Part shown: positions 8,147-16,776 of the stretch, one piece after another | Layout: the number at the start of each line of letters is the position of its first letter | Numbering within the stretch: position 1 is the stretch's first letter | DNA from: an uncultured Faecalibacterium sp. | GTDB taxonomy: Bacteria; Bacillota; Clostridia; Oscillospirales; Ruminococcaceae | Reading direction: 5' to 3' | DNA: 64,000 nt | Assembly (NCBI GenBank): GCA_934524985.1 | Contig: CAKSYT010000006.1 | Span: forward strand, 62,001-126,000 | Made by a program: the position numbers and the translations under genes | The notes under the pieces: generated by a model | Databases searched by the model: none | Told to the model about the DNA's origin: nothing | What the model saw: the letters and a program-made list of their open reading frames with translations, nothing else

Positions 8147-10030
8147 ATGGAATCGTTGTTGCTGGACAAGATCGATCAGCCCAGCGATCTTAAAAAGCTG
8201 AATGCACAGCAGGTGGAGAAGCTTTGCGCGGAGATACGGCATTTTATGCTAGAAAACATCTCCAAGACCGGTGGGCATCTGGCCTCTAATCTTGGCACCG
8301 TAGAGCTTACCGTGGCGCTGCACCGTGTGCTGGAAACGCCCAAGGATAAGATCGTATTCGATGTAGGGCATCAGTGCTATACCCATAAACTGCTCACCGG
8401 ACGCCGGAAGCAGTTTGACCATTTGCGGCAGCTGGATGGTATTTCCGGCTTCCCGAACCCCCACGAAAGTGTGCACGATGCCTTTATTGCCGGACATGGC
8501 AATACGGCGCTTTCGCTGGCTATTGGCATGGCTTGGGCAAAAAAGATCAAGCGTGAGCCTGGGCTTGTGGTGGCAGTGATCGGTGATGGTGCCTTTACCG
8601 GCGGCATGGTATACGAGGGCATGAACAATATCGGCGGGCTGGACAATCTGCTTGTGATCCTGAACGATAACAAGATGTCCATCTCTAAAAATGTCGGTGC
8701 ACTGGCGCGGTATCTGACCCATCTGCGCACGACTACGGCCTATTACGATGCCAAGGATAATGTGCGCAGCTTTCTGGACGGCGTGCCGGTGATCGGTACC
8801 CCGATGAAAAAGTCGCTGATCGGCGCAAAAACGCTGGTACGCCGTGCCATGTACCACTCCACCATGTTCGAGGATATGGGCTTTGAGTACATCGGCCCGG
8901 TGGACGGTCATAATGTGGAGGAATTGGAGCGCACCCTGCGCTCGATCTATCAGCGGCCGGGTCCGCACTTTTTGCATGTGGTGACCAAAAAGGGTAAGGG
9001 CTATCAGCCGGCAGAGATGAACCCGGGCAACTATCACGGTGTATCTGCCTTTGACCCGGACGGAATGCCGGACCCGGAGGTTGCACCGAAGGAGTCCTTC
9101 TCCACTGTTTTCGGCAAGCTGCTGGTGCAGGAGGGAACACAAAACCCGAAGCTCTGCGCGATCACCGCTGCTATGAAATACGGTACTGGGTTGCAATTCT
9201 TTGCCCATCGTCACCCGCAGCGCTTTTTTGATGTGGGCATGGCAGAGCAGCACGCTGTCACCTTTGCGGCGGGTCTGGCCAGTCAGGGAATGCTGCCGGT
9301 GGTGTGCATCTACTCCACCTTCCTGCAGCGCTCCTACGACCAGATCATCCATGATGTCAACCTTTTAAAGGAGAATGTGGTCTTTGCCATCGACCGCGCA
9401 GGTTTTGTTCCCGCAGACGGCGAGACCCATCAGGGCATCTACGATGCAGCCTTCCTCAGCCAGATGGGCATCCCGGTCTATGCGCCCTCTAACTACGAAG
9501 AGCTGCAATACTGGCTGCACTATTTGCTGCAGGACACGCTCTCCGGCCCTCGGGCCATCCGTTACCCCCGCGGCGGCGAGAGTGCAAAGCTGGCGCAGTA
9601 TCCCTGCACAAAGCGGGAATATGACTTTTTGCGCGAGACGCCCGGGGCAGAGGTCCTTCTGGTCAGCTATGCGGACGAGCTGGAGGATCTGCTGGACGCT
9701 GCCGAACAATTGAACGCTGCATCGCAGAATGCAGATGTTCTGAAGCTTGTAAAGTTATATCACTTTACGGACAAACTCATCGATACTGTGTCGAAATACA
9801 AAATCGTGCTGTTTGCAGAGGAATGTGTTGCAACCGGTGGCATTGGCGAGCATCTGGCCTGTGCTTTGCAGCAAAAGGGCTGGAACGGCCGCTTTTTGCA
9901 CTGCGCTGTTCACACAGCCTGCCTGCCGCACGCGACTGTTCCGCAGATCAAGCAGTGCACTGGTCTGGATGCTGCGGATCTTGTGCAGGCAGTCCGGGCT
10001 GCCCTTACGAAAGGAGAAAACGAGCTGTGA
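8147..10030 (+). CDS. dxs: 1-deoxy-D-xylulose-5-phosphate synthase
   Basis: 627 residues. Thiamine-diphosphate motif GDGAFTGGMVYEG with NDNKMSIS, the early FDVGHQCYTHK motif, and the central transketolase pyrimidine domain with DVGMAEQHAVTFAAGLA. It makes DXP from pyruvate and glyceraldehyde-3-phosphate, the entry step of the MEP isoprenoid pathway that also feeds the ispA product. The ATG at 8147 is preferred to the GTG at 8141 because the AAAGGA site is then about 9 bases away. Its stop overlaps the GTG of tlyA. Confidence 0.96.
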   Translation: MESLLLDKIDQPSDLKKLNAQQVEKLCAEIRHFMLENISKTGGHLASNLGTVELTVALHRVLETPKDKIVFDVGHQCYTHKLLTGRRKQFDHLRQLDGISGFPNPHESVHDAFIAGHGNTALSLAIGMAWAKKIKREPGLVVAVIGDGAFTGGMVYEGMNNIGGLDNLLVILNDNKMSISKNVGALARYLTHLRTTTAYYDAKDNVRSFLDGVPVIGTPMKKSLIGAKTLVRRAMYHSTMFEDMGFEYIGPVDGHNVEELERTLRSIYQRPGPHFLHVVTKKGKGYQPAEMNPGNYHGVSAFDPDGMPDPEVAPKESFSTVFGKLLVQEGTQNPKLCAITAAMKYGTGLQFFAHRHPQRFFDVGMAEQHAVTFAAGLASQGMLPVVCIYSTFLQRSYDQIIHDVNLLKENVVFAIDRAGFVPADGETHQGIYDAAFLSQMGIPVYAPSNYEELQYWLHYLLQDTLSGPRAIRYPRGGESAKLAQYPCTKREYDFLRETPGAEVLLVSYADELEDLLDAAEQLNAASQNADVLKLVKLYHFTDKLIDTVSKYKIVLFAEECVATGGIGEHLACALQQKGWNGRFLHCAVHTACLPHATVPQIKQCTGLDAADLVQAVRAALTKGENEL

Positions 10031-10830
10031 AAATTCGGTTGGATCAATATCTTGTGCAGAACGGTCTTGTGCAGAGCCGGGAGCGCGCCAAAGCTCTGAT
10101 CATGGCCGGTGTGGTTTTTGTCAACCAGCAAAAGGTGGACAAGGCCGGCGAGATGATCAAGGAGGACGCTGTGGTCGAGGTGCGCGGCCACGATATCGGC
10201 TATGTCAGCCGCGGCGGCTTAAAGCTGGAAAAGGCAATGAAGTGCTTCCCGCTTACCCCTAACGGCAAGGTGTGCATGGACATCGGTGCGTCCACCGGTG
10301 GCTTTACCGACTGTATGCTGCAAAATGGTGCAGTGAAGGTGTATGCCGTAGACGTCGGCTACGGTCAACTGGCATGGAGTCTGCGGACAGATGCGCGCGT
10401 GGTGAACATGGAGCGCACGAACATCCGCTATGTCACGCCGGAGGATCTGGCAGAGCTCATTGAGTTTTTCAGTGTGGATGTTTCCTTTATTTCTTTGCAC
10501 CACATTTTCCCGGTGGCGCAGCGCATCACCACCCCGGATGCCATGGGCGTCTGTCTGGTGAAGCCGCAGTTTGAGGCAGGCCGCGAGAAGGTTGGCAAAA
10601 ATGGTGTGGTACGCGACCCCGCCGTGCACCGTGAGGTGCTGCACAACGCTATGTCTTATGCTGCGGAAAACGGCTTTGTGGTGCGCGGGCTGGATTACAG
10701 CCCGGTCAAGGGGCCGGAGGGCAATATCGAGTACTTGATGTTTGTGCAGAAGAGTGACCAGCCCGCAGTGCTGGACGATGAAGCCGCCGCACAGGTGGTG
10801 GCAGCAAGCCACACCACGCTGGATCGTTAA
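10027..10830 (+). CDS. tlyA: TlyA-family rRNA methyltransferase (S4 plus FtsJ domains)
   Basis: 267 residues: an N-terminal S4 RNA-binding domain (KIRLDQYLVQNGLVQSRERA) and a FtsJ-like methyltransferase domain with the SAM loop DIGASTGGFTDCML and KPQFEAG. Family members 2'-O-methylate rRNA; several are annotated as hemolysin A, a name that does not fit the chemistry. GTG start overlapping the dxs stop (GTGA), with AAAGGAG upstream inside dxs. The longer open frame back to 9823 is dxs read out of frame. Confidence 0.9.
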   Translation: MKIRLDQYLVQNGLVQSRERAKALIMAGVVFVNQQKVDKAGEMIKEDAVVEVRGHDIGYVSRGGLKLEKAMKCFPLTPNGKVCMDIGASTGGFTDCMLQNGAVKVYAVDVGYGQLAWSLRTDARVVNMERTNIRYVTPEDLAELIEFFSVDVSFISLHHIFPVAQRITTPDAMGVCLVKPQFEAGREKVGKNGVVRDPAVHREVLHNAMSYAAENGFVVRGLDYSPVKGPEGNIEYLMFVQKSDQPAVLDDEAAAQVVAASHTTLDR

Positions 10831-10860
10831 GACCCAGCCGTCAGCAAAGGAGAAGCCGGT

Positions 10861-11709
10861 ATGACGATCTACATTTCGCCCAACCCGGGCAAGACCTCCG
10901 CCAGCGAGATCGCGCTGCGTGCGGCGCAGATCCTGCTGACCCACGGCGCAGCTGTGCTGATGTGCGATGCTCTGCGAGAAAGCAGCACGGCAGGGGTCGT
11001 TTATCTGCCGCTGGAGCAGTGTCTGGAGCGCGCTGACGTGATCCTGACCATCGGCGGGGACGGCACCATTTTGCACGAAGCGAATCTCTCGCTCCGGTAC
11101 GCAAAACCCATACTCGGCATCAATCTGGGACGCTGCGGCTTTCTGGCCACCTGCGAGATCGGCGAAATGGAAACAAAGCTGGCTGCTGTGGCGCGGGGCG
11201 AGTTCCAGCTGGACAACCGGATGCTTTTATATGCCCGGGTGCTGGGTCAGGACGGCTGGGAGGGGCATGCCCTCAATGATGTAGTCGTGACCAAAGGGCG
11301 CTTGCAGCAGGCCATCGACTTTAGCATTTACTGCGATGATATTCTGGTAGAGCACTACCGGGGCGATGGCGTCATTGTGGCGACCCCCACCGGCTCTACG
11401 GCCTACTCGCTGGCAGCCGGCGGCCCGATCCTTGATTCTCAGACCAAGGGTGTTGTGGTGACCCCTATCTGCCCCCACAGCTTGGCCAGTCCGGCTATGG
11501 TGTTTGCGCAGGAGCGCAAACTGAATGTCTGCGTAGGGCAGGTGGCAGACGATGAAGTGTTTATCAGCTGTGACGGCGGTATGGGCTACCCCCTCAAGGC
11601 GGGTGCCACCGCAGAGATCCGTCTGTCCGATCAGAATGTCAAGCTTATCACCTTTGGGCGGGCAGATCAGTTTCAGGCCATTGACCAGAAACTGCGTAAA
11701 AGACAATAA
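10861..11709 (+). CDS. nadK: NAD kinase
   Basis: 282 residues with the diagnostic motifs TIGGDGTILHEA (GGDG loop), LNDVVVTKG and GSTAYSLAAGGPI. It phosphorylates NAD to NADP. Preceded by AAAGGAGAAGCCGGT and followed after 20 bases by argR. Normal family length. Confidence 0.94.
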   Translation: MTIYISPNPGKTSASEIALRAAQILLTHGAAVLMCDALRESSTAGVVYLPLEQCLERADVILTIGGDGTILHEANLSLRYAKPILGINLGRCGFLATCEIGEMETKLAAVARGEFQLDNRMLLYARVLGQDGWEGHALNDVVVTKGRLQQAIDFSIYCDDILVEHYRGDGVIVATPTGSTAYSLAAGGPILDSQTKGVVVTPICPHSLASPAMVFAQERKLNVCVGQVADDEVFISCDGGMGYPLKAGATAEIRLSDQNVKLITFGRADQFQAIDQKLRKRQ

Positions 11710-11729
11710 CACGGGAGGCGATTTTTAAG

Positions 11730-12218
11730 ATGGCACGCAGCCGCAAAGAAGATACAAAAACAAAAGCGGAACGCTTGCAGACGATCCTGCGTCTTGTGCA
11801 GGAGCATCCCATCAGCCGACAGGAGGTACTGCTGGAGCACCTGCGGAACGAAGGCTTTGAGGTAACGCAGGCCACCGTTTCCCGCGATATCCGGGAGCTG
11901 TGCCTTGTAAAGGCAGCCACCACCGAGGGCTACCGCTATGTTTCCAGCCGGAACGAAAGCTTCAACCCCAAGACCCAAGGGCGCTTTGAGACCATCTTCC
12001 ACGAGTCCGTTCTGGGGGTGGATTACGCCGGGCATGTTGTGCTGGTAAAATGCTATTCCGGCATGGCCAACGCCGCCTGCGAGGTTTTTGACGCTTTGCA
12101 GTGGAAAAACGTTGTCGGCACCCTCTCCGGTGATGACACCTTCTTAATCGTTGCGCGCTCGGAGCGCGATGCCAAGACCATTTGTTCGGAGCTGACCCGC
12201 TATGTGGGGCAGAGATGA
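11730..12218 (+). CDS. argR: Arginine repressor ArgR
   Basis: 162 residues: winged helix at the N-terminus (ATVSRDIRELCLV is the recognition region) and an arginine-binding oligomerisation domain ending with GTLSGDDTFLIVARS. It controls arginine biosynthesis and catabolism; none of its usual targets are in this window. Its place between nadK and recN is a conserved Firmicutes arrangement. Confidence 0.93.
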   Translation: MARSRKEDTKTKAERLQTILRLVQEHPISRQEVLLEHLRNEGFEVTQATVSRDIRELCLVKAATTEGYRYVSSRNESFNPKTQGRFETIFHESVLGVDYAGHVVLVKCYSGMANAACEVFDALQWKNVVGTLSGDDTFLIVARSERDAKTICSELTRYVGQR

Positions 12219-12236
12219 CGGTAGGAGAACGAAGCC

Positions 12237-13907
12237 ATGCTGAGCAGCCTGCAAATTGAAAATGTTGCCGTGATCCAGAAGGCGGAGGTGCACTTTGAGC
12301 CGGGGCTGAATGTACTGACCGGCGAAACCGGTGCGGGCAAATCCATCCTGATCGATTCCATCAATGCGATCCTTGGCAACCGTACCTCTAAGGACTTGGT
12401 GCGTACCGGGGCTGCAAAGGCGGTGATCCGCGCTGCCTTTGAACAGGTGCCGCCTGCTGTGCTGGATAAGCTTGAACAGTCCGGCTACGAGCGCTCGGAG
12501 GCACTGCTGCTCAGCCGCGAGATCACCGCTGAAGGGAAAAGCAGCTGCCGCATCAACGGGATGCCTGCCACGGCAGCCGTTCTGCGGGATCTGTGCGGCG
12601 GTCTGATCAACATTAACGGCCAGCACGATTCCGTAGGCTTGCTCAATCCGGCGCATCATCTGGGCATTTTGGATGATTATGCGCAGAACCGCACTGTTTT
12701 TCAGGAGTACTATACCCTGTACCGGAAGCTGGTGCAGGTCAAGCGGGAACTGGATGCCCTGATCACCGACGAGGCTGAAAAGCAGCGCAAAATCGACCTG
12801 TTGCAGTATCAAGTGCAGGAAATCGAGGACGCCGGACTGACTGCCGGTGAGGAGCAGACGCTGGAAAACCGCCGGAAGGTGCTGTCTAATTCCTCTGCCA
12901 TCCGGGATCGGCTGGCACAAAGCTATGCGCTGCTTTCCGGCAGTGATGACGCCGCAGGAGCGGTGGATCTTCTGGGCGAAGCCTCCAATGCGGTAGATGC
13001 CGCTGCGCAGTTAGACCCCGCACTTGCCGCCGCCGCCGGGCAGCTGCTGGATCTATACTATAACGCCAAAGATGTGGCCGCAGACCTGATTGGGCGGCTG
13101 GATGCCTACGACACCAACGATGCAGAGCTGGACGAAGTAGAACAGCGGCTGGATCTTTTGTACCGGCTGAAGCGCAAGTATGGCAGCACGGTGGAGGATG
13201 TGATTGCTTTCGGGCAGAAAGCCCGAGAGGAGCTGGACAATATCCAGCATTCCCAGCAGCGCTATGATGCCTTACAGGCGGAAAAGCTGCGTCTTTACGC
13301 AAAAGCGCGGGAAAAGGCAGAGGTGCTGACCCAGACCCGGCTGAAGGCCTTTGAGGAACTGAACACCCGCATTTCCGGCACGCTGGACTTTTTGAATATG
13401 CCGGGTGTGCGTATGACTTTGCGGCACACCCGCGGCCCTTTGGCCAGTCATGGGCAGGACAGCATTGAGTTTTACATCTCCACAAACCCCGGTGAAGCAC
13501 CCAAGCCGCTGGCCAAGATCGCGTCTGGCGGCGAGCTGAGCCGCATCACCCTTGCCATCAAGAACGCAATGGCCGATAAGGACGCTGTGCCTACCGTGAT
13601 CTATGATGAGATCGACAGCGGTGTGTCCGGCAAGGCGGCGGGACGCATTGGTGAGGTGCTGCGCCAGAGCGCGCAGGGGCATCAAATCCTGTGCATCACC
13701 CATACGGCGCAGATCGCAGCGCTGGCCGATTGTCATCTGCTCATTCAGAAAAACGTGTCCAACGAGCGCACCTATACCGAGATCCATCCGCTGGACGAAA
13801 ATGGCCGTGTAGAGGCTTTGGCACGTCTCATTTCCGGTGATCACGTTACCGAGCTTTCCCGCGCCAATGCACGGGAAATGCTGCAGGAGCGCAAGCATAG
13901 CGGCTGA
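12237..13907 (+). CDS. recN: DNA repair protein RecN
   Basis: 556 residues of the SMC-like RecN family: Walker A GETGAGKSILIDS near residue 30, a long coiled-coil middle, signature SGGELSRITLAIK and Walker B TVIYDEIDSGVSG. It acts early in double-strand-break repair by gathering DNA ends. Full length; last gene of the rightward run that starts at 3484. Confidence 0.95.
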   Translation: MLSSLQIENVAVIQKAEVHFEPGLNVLTGETGAGKSILIDSINAILGNRTSKDLVRTGAAKAVIRAAFEQVPPAVLDKLEQSGYERSEALLLSREITAEGKSSCRINGMPATAAVLRDLCGGLININGQHDSVGLLNPAHHLGILDDYAQNRTVFQEYYTLYRKLVQVKRELDALITDEAEKQRKIDLLQYQVQEIEDAGLTAGEEQTLENRRKVLSNSSAIRDRLAQSYALLSGSDDAAGAVDLLGEASNAVDAAAQLDPALAAAAGQLLDLYYNAKDVAADLIGRLDAYDTNDAELDEVEQRLDLLYRLKRKYGSTVEDVIAFGQKAREELDNIQHSQQRYDALQAEKLRLYAKAREKAEVLTQTRLKAFEELNTRISGTLDFLNMPGVRMTLRHTRGPLASHGQDSIEFYISTNPGEAPKPLAKIASGGELSRITLAIKNAMADKDAVPTVIYDEIDSGVSGKAAGRIGEVLRQSAQGHQILCITHTAQIAALADCHLLIQKNVSNERTYTEIHPLDENGRVEALARLISGDHVTELSRANAREMLQERKHSG

Positions 13908-13932
13908 GCAGCTTTTGCAGAAAAGACAGCTC

Positions 13933-14253
13933 TTGACAAGGCGGCGGTCTTGTGATAGAGTAGACACTGTTAATGGCGATGAAGGGAACAAGTACCCTGA
14001 AGGATTCTGTCCAGAGAAGTCCCGGTTGGTGCAAGGGATCACAGAACAGCAGGGGAAATACCTCCCGGAGCTGCGGGCTGAATGCGTAAGGCTAGTAGGC
14101 TGTGCCGCGTGCGAGCGTTAAAGACGCAGGAGTGTCACTCTACTCTGGGGTGTGCACTCGTAAGGCCGCTTCCGTGAGGAAACGGCAAACAGAGGTGGTA
14201 CCGCGAAGTTATCTCGCCCTCTGCCAAATTCATTTTTGGCAGAGGGCGTTTTT
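13933..14253 (+). promoter_or_regulatory. Promoter and tyrosine T-box riboswitch for tyrS
   Basis: The promoter is TTGACA (13933-13938), 17 bases, TAGAGT (13956-13961). The leader then shows T-box features: AGTA on the 5' side of the specifier loop (13991-13994), CCCTG/CAGGG closing that loop, and a UAC tyrosine codon at 14059-14061 on the 3' side. The T-box core GAGGTGGTACCGCG is at 14192-14205. It ends in an 11-bp terminator stem (14216-14226 with 14237-14247) followed by a T run. Uncharged tRNA-Tyr should pair with the specifier and stabilise the antiterminator. The specifier match to the downstream synthetase makes the call firm. Confidence 0.93.
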
Positions 14254-14287
14254 GTTTCCTCTGCCCCAAAAACAGGAGGTTTTTTCC

Positions 14288-15508
14288 ATGACGCTGTACG
14301 AAGAACTGAAAGCCCGTGGTCTGGTAGCCCAGATCACCGATGAAGAGATCATCGACCTGATCAACAACGGCAAGGCCACCTTTTACATCGGCTTTGATTG
14401 CACCGCCGACAGCCTGACCGCCGGCCATTTTCTGGCGCTGACCCTGATGAAGCGCCTGCAGCTGGCAGGCAACAAGCCCATCGCCCTGATTGGCGGCGGC
14501 ACTACCATGATCGGTGACCCCTCCGGCCGCACCGATATGCGCAAGATGCTGACCAAGGACGATATCGCCCACAATGCCGCCTGCTTCAAAAAGCAGATGG
14601 AGAAGTTCATTGATTTCTCCGAAGGCAAGGCTCTGATGGTGAACAACGCCGACTGGCTGCTGGATCTGAACTACGTTGAGCTGCTGCGCGAGGTGGGCGC
14701 CTGCTTCTCCGTGAACAACATGCTGCGTGCCGAGTGCTACAAGCAGCGCATGGAGAAGGGTCTGTCCTTCTTAGAGTTCAACTACATGATCATGCAGAGT
14801 TACGACTTCTACTACATGTTCCAGCACTACGGCTGCAATATGCAGTTCGGCGGCGATGACCAGTGGAGCAATATGCTGGGCGGCACTGAGCTGATCCGCC
14901 GCAAGCTGGGCAAGGATGCCTACGCTATGACTGTGACCCTGCTGACCGACTCTCAGGGCAAGAAGATGGGCAAGACCGCTGGCAACGCTGTCTGGCTGGA
15001 CCCCAACAAGACCAGTCCCTTCGAGTTCTACCAGTACTGGCGCAACGTGGGCGATGCCGATGTGATGAAGTGCATCCGTATGCTCACCTTCCTGCCGCTT
15101 GAGCAGATCGAAGAGATGAGCACCTGGCAGGATCAGCGCCTGAACGAGGCCAAGGAGATCCTCGCCTACGAGATGACCAGCATGGTGCATGGTAAGGAAG
15201 AGGCCGAAAAGGCTCAGAATGCTGCCCGCGCACTGTTCAGCGGCAACGCAATGGATACCGAGCACATGCCCAGCACCCAGCTGACCGAGGCTGACCTGAC
15301 GGACGGTGCTATCGGCATCCTGACCCTGATGGTCAAGGCCGGTCTGGCTGCTTCCAACGGCGAGGCTCGCCGTCTGGTAGTGCAGGGCGGTGTGCTGGCA
15401 GACGGCGAAAAAGTCGCTGCTCCTACCGTCAGCTTTACCGCAGAACAGCTTGCCAAGGGTATCGTCATCAAGAAGGGCAAAAAGATCTACCACAAGGTAA
15501 TGCTGTAA
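14288..15508 (+). CDS. tyrS: Tyrosyl-tRNA synthetase
   Basis: 406 residues, class I synthetase: DCTADSLTAGHFLAL carries the HIGH-type motif, GGDDQWSNMLGG the tyrosine pocket, KKMGKTAGNAV the KMSKS-type loop, and an S4-like domain forms the C-terminus. AGGAGG lies just upstream of the ATG at 14288. The open frame continues into the T-box leader up to 14102, but that portion is the riboswitch. Confidence 0.96.
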   Translation: MTLYEELKARGLVAQITDEEIIDLINNGKATFYIGFDCTADSLTAGHFLALTLMKRLQLAGNKPIALIGGGTTMIGDPSGRTDMRKMLTKDDIAHNAACFKKQMEKFIDFSEGKALMVNNADWLLDLNYVELLREVGACFSVNNMLRAECYKQRMEKGLSFLEFNYMIMQSYDFYYMFQHYGCNMQFGGDDQWSNMLGGTELIRRKLGKDAYAMTVTLLTDSQGKKMGKTAGNAVWLDPNKTSPFEFYQYWRNVGDADVMKCIRMLTFLPLEQIEEMSTWQDQRLNEAKEILAYEMTSMVHGKEEAEKAQNAARALFSGNAMDTEHMPSTQLTEADLTDGAIGILTLMVKAGLAASNGEARRLVVQGGVLADGEKVAAPTVSFTAEQLAKGIVIKKGKKIYHKVML

Positions 15509-15525
15509 AAAGCATTATAAAATTT

Positions 15526-15566
15526 ATGGGTCAGAAACGTCCGTAGACGTTTCTGACCCATTTTTT
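15526..15566. terminator. Shared terminator between tyrS and the PTS IIA gene
   Basis: A perfect 15-bp stem (15526-15540 with 15547-15561) with a 6-base loop is followed by a T run on the + strand. The facing leftward gene ends at 15565, so the same hairpin can stop both convergent transcripts; the T run is better on the + strand. Confidence 0.88.
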
Positions 15567-16137
15567 ACATTTTGGCGCGTAACAGCTGCTGCCCGGCAGT
15601 TACCCGGCCGGAGAGTAAAGGCTCTATCTGTGCAAACCGACTGCTGTTGGTCACGATGACCGGGGTGGTCAGCGTGTAGCCTGCCGCTGCAATGGCTTGT
15701 AGATCAAACCGGAAGAGTAGCTGTCCCTTCTGCACATGGTCGCCAGCCTGTACAAACAGCTCATAGCCCTTGCCCTTCAGCTCCACGGTGTCCATGCCAA
15801 CATGGATGAGCACCTCCAACCCGTTATCGCACAGCAGACTGACGGCATGATGGGTCTTGGCGATCTTTTTCACGATGCCGTCTGCGGGTGCTACCACCTC
15901 GCCGCAGCTGGGCTCAATAGCGCAGCCCTTGCCCAGTACCTCGCTGGAGAATACCGGATCCTTGATCCGTGTCAGTGCCCGGATACGCCCGGTGACCGGC
16001 GCATAGAGCAGCTGCCCGCTGTCCGCAGGAGTGGTTCCCTCTGCCGGGTCCTCCGGGGCAAGAGGCGGCGCGTTTTTCTCAAAATGTGCCAGCAGCCGCT
16101 GCCGGATGCTGTGCATAAGAGTAGCAGGTTCTTTCAT
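15565..16137 (-). CDS. PTS glucose-type IIA component (Crr-like)
   Basis: 190 residues matching the glucose-family EIIA: YAPVTGRIRAL, the two active-site histidines in THHAVSLLCDNG and EVLIHVGMDTVEL, and GDHVQKGQLL. It accepts phosphate from HPr and passes it to an EIIB; as a separate protein it can serve several permeases or act as a regulator. The first 45 residues are an extension ahead of the domain. AAGGAAGG precedes the ATG. No partner EIIBC gene is next to it. Confidence 0.88.
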   Translation of the reverse strand: MKEPATLMHSIRQRLLAHFEKNAPPLAPEDPAEGTTPADSGQLLYAPVTGRIRALTRIKDPVFSSEVLGKGCAIEPSCGEVVAPADGIVKKIAKTHHAVSLLCDNGLEVLIHVGMDTVELKGKGYELFVQAGDHVQKGQLLFRFDLQAIAAAGYTLTTPVIVTNSSRFAQIEPLLSGRVTAGQQLLRAKM

Positions 16138-16253
16138 TCCGGGTTCCTTCCTTCGGCAGAGGAACTGCTATGGCGGTGCCTTGCCTTTTTCTGCGCATTC
16201 CACAAAAACAGGGCCGAAAGGGAAACTGCCCCTCCGGCCCCGGTTGATTGCTG

Positions 16254-16721
16254 TTACAGCTCGTATGCCTTTTTCAGTGCCTCGTAGGCGGCGTCCTCGT
16301 TTTCAGCGTGGACGAGCAGAGAGATATCCAGATCGCTGGTGGTGATCAACAGCACCTCGATACCGGCCATAGCCAGCGCATTCAGCGCCCGCGCAGCCAC
16401 ACCGCAGCTGGTGACCATATCCTCGCCAAACAGATTCAGCTTGGAATAGCCCACGCTGATCAGGGGAGAGGCCTTGGCGTCCTTGTCCAGATTTGCCGCC
16501 GATATTGCCTTCATCACCAGCGGCAGATCACTGCTAGATGCAGTAAAGCTGAAATCAATGGTAGTGCCGTGGGGAGCGCTCTGGCTGATCATATCCACCA
16601 CCACGCCGGTCTCTGCAAATATATCCAGATAGCGGGACAGACTGTTGCCCCGGAACGCTACGTCCTGTACACTGATCATCATCAAATCAGTCTCGATATT
16701 GATCTTCGATACTCCGTACAT
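16254..16721 (-). CDS. Free-standing tandem ACT domain protein (aspartokinase regulatory-like)
   Basis: 155 residues with two ACT domains and no kinase domain. The sequence resembles the C-terminal regulatory half of aspartokinase: KINIETDLMMISVQDV, then GVAARALNALAMAGIEVLLITTS, which matches the second ACT repeat. The start at 16721 follows GGAGG; the upstream extension is not coding-like. It is the last gene of the leftward asd-dapA-dapB-capA run, so a role sensing lysine or diaminopimelate pathway amino acids is likely but inferred. It might bind an aspartokinase encoded elsewhere. Confidence 0.75.
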   Translation of the reverse strand: MYGVSKINIETDLMMISVQDVAFRGNSLSRYLDIFAETGVVVDMISQSAPHGTTIDFSFTASSSDLPLVMKAISAANLDKDAKASPLISVGYSKLNLFGEDMVTSCGVAARALNALAMAGIEVLLITTSDLDISLLVHAENEDAAYEALKKAYEL

Positions 16722-16776
16722 AAAAAGTCCTCCGTTCTGCCCGGGTTGCCGGACAACGCTCAATCATTTCACGTTT

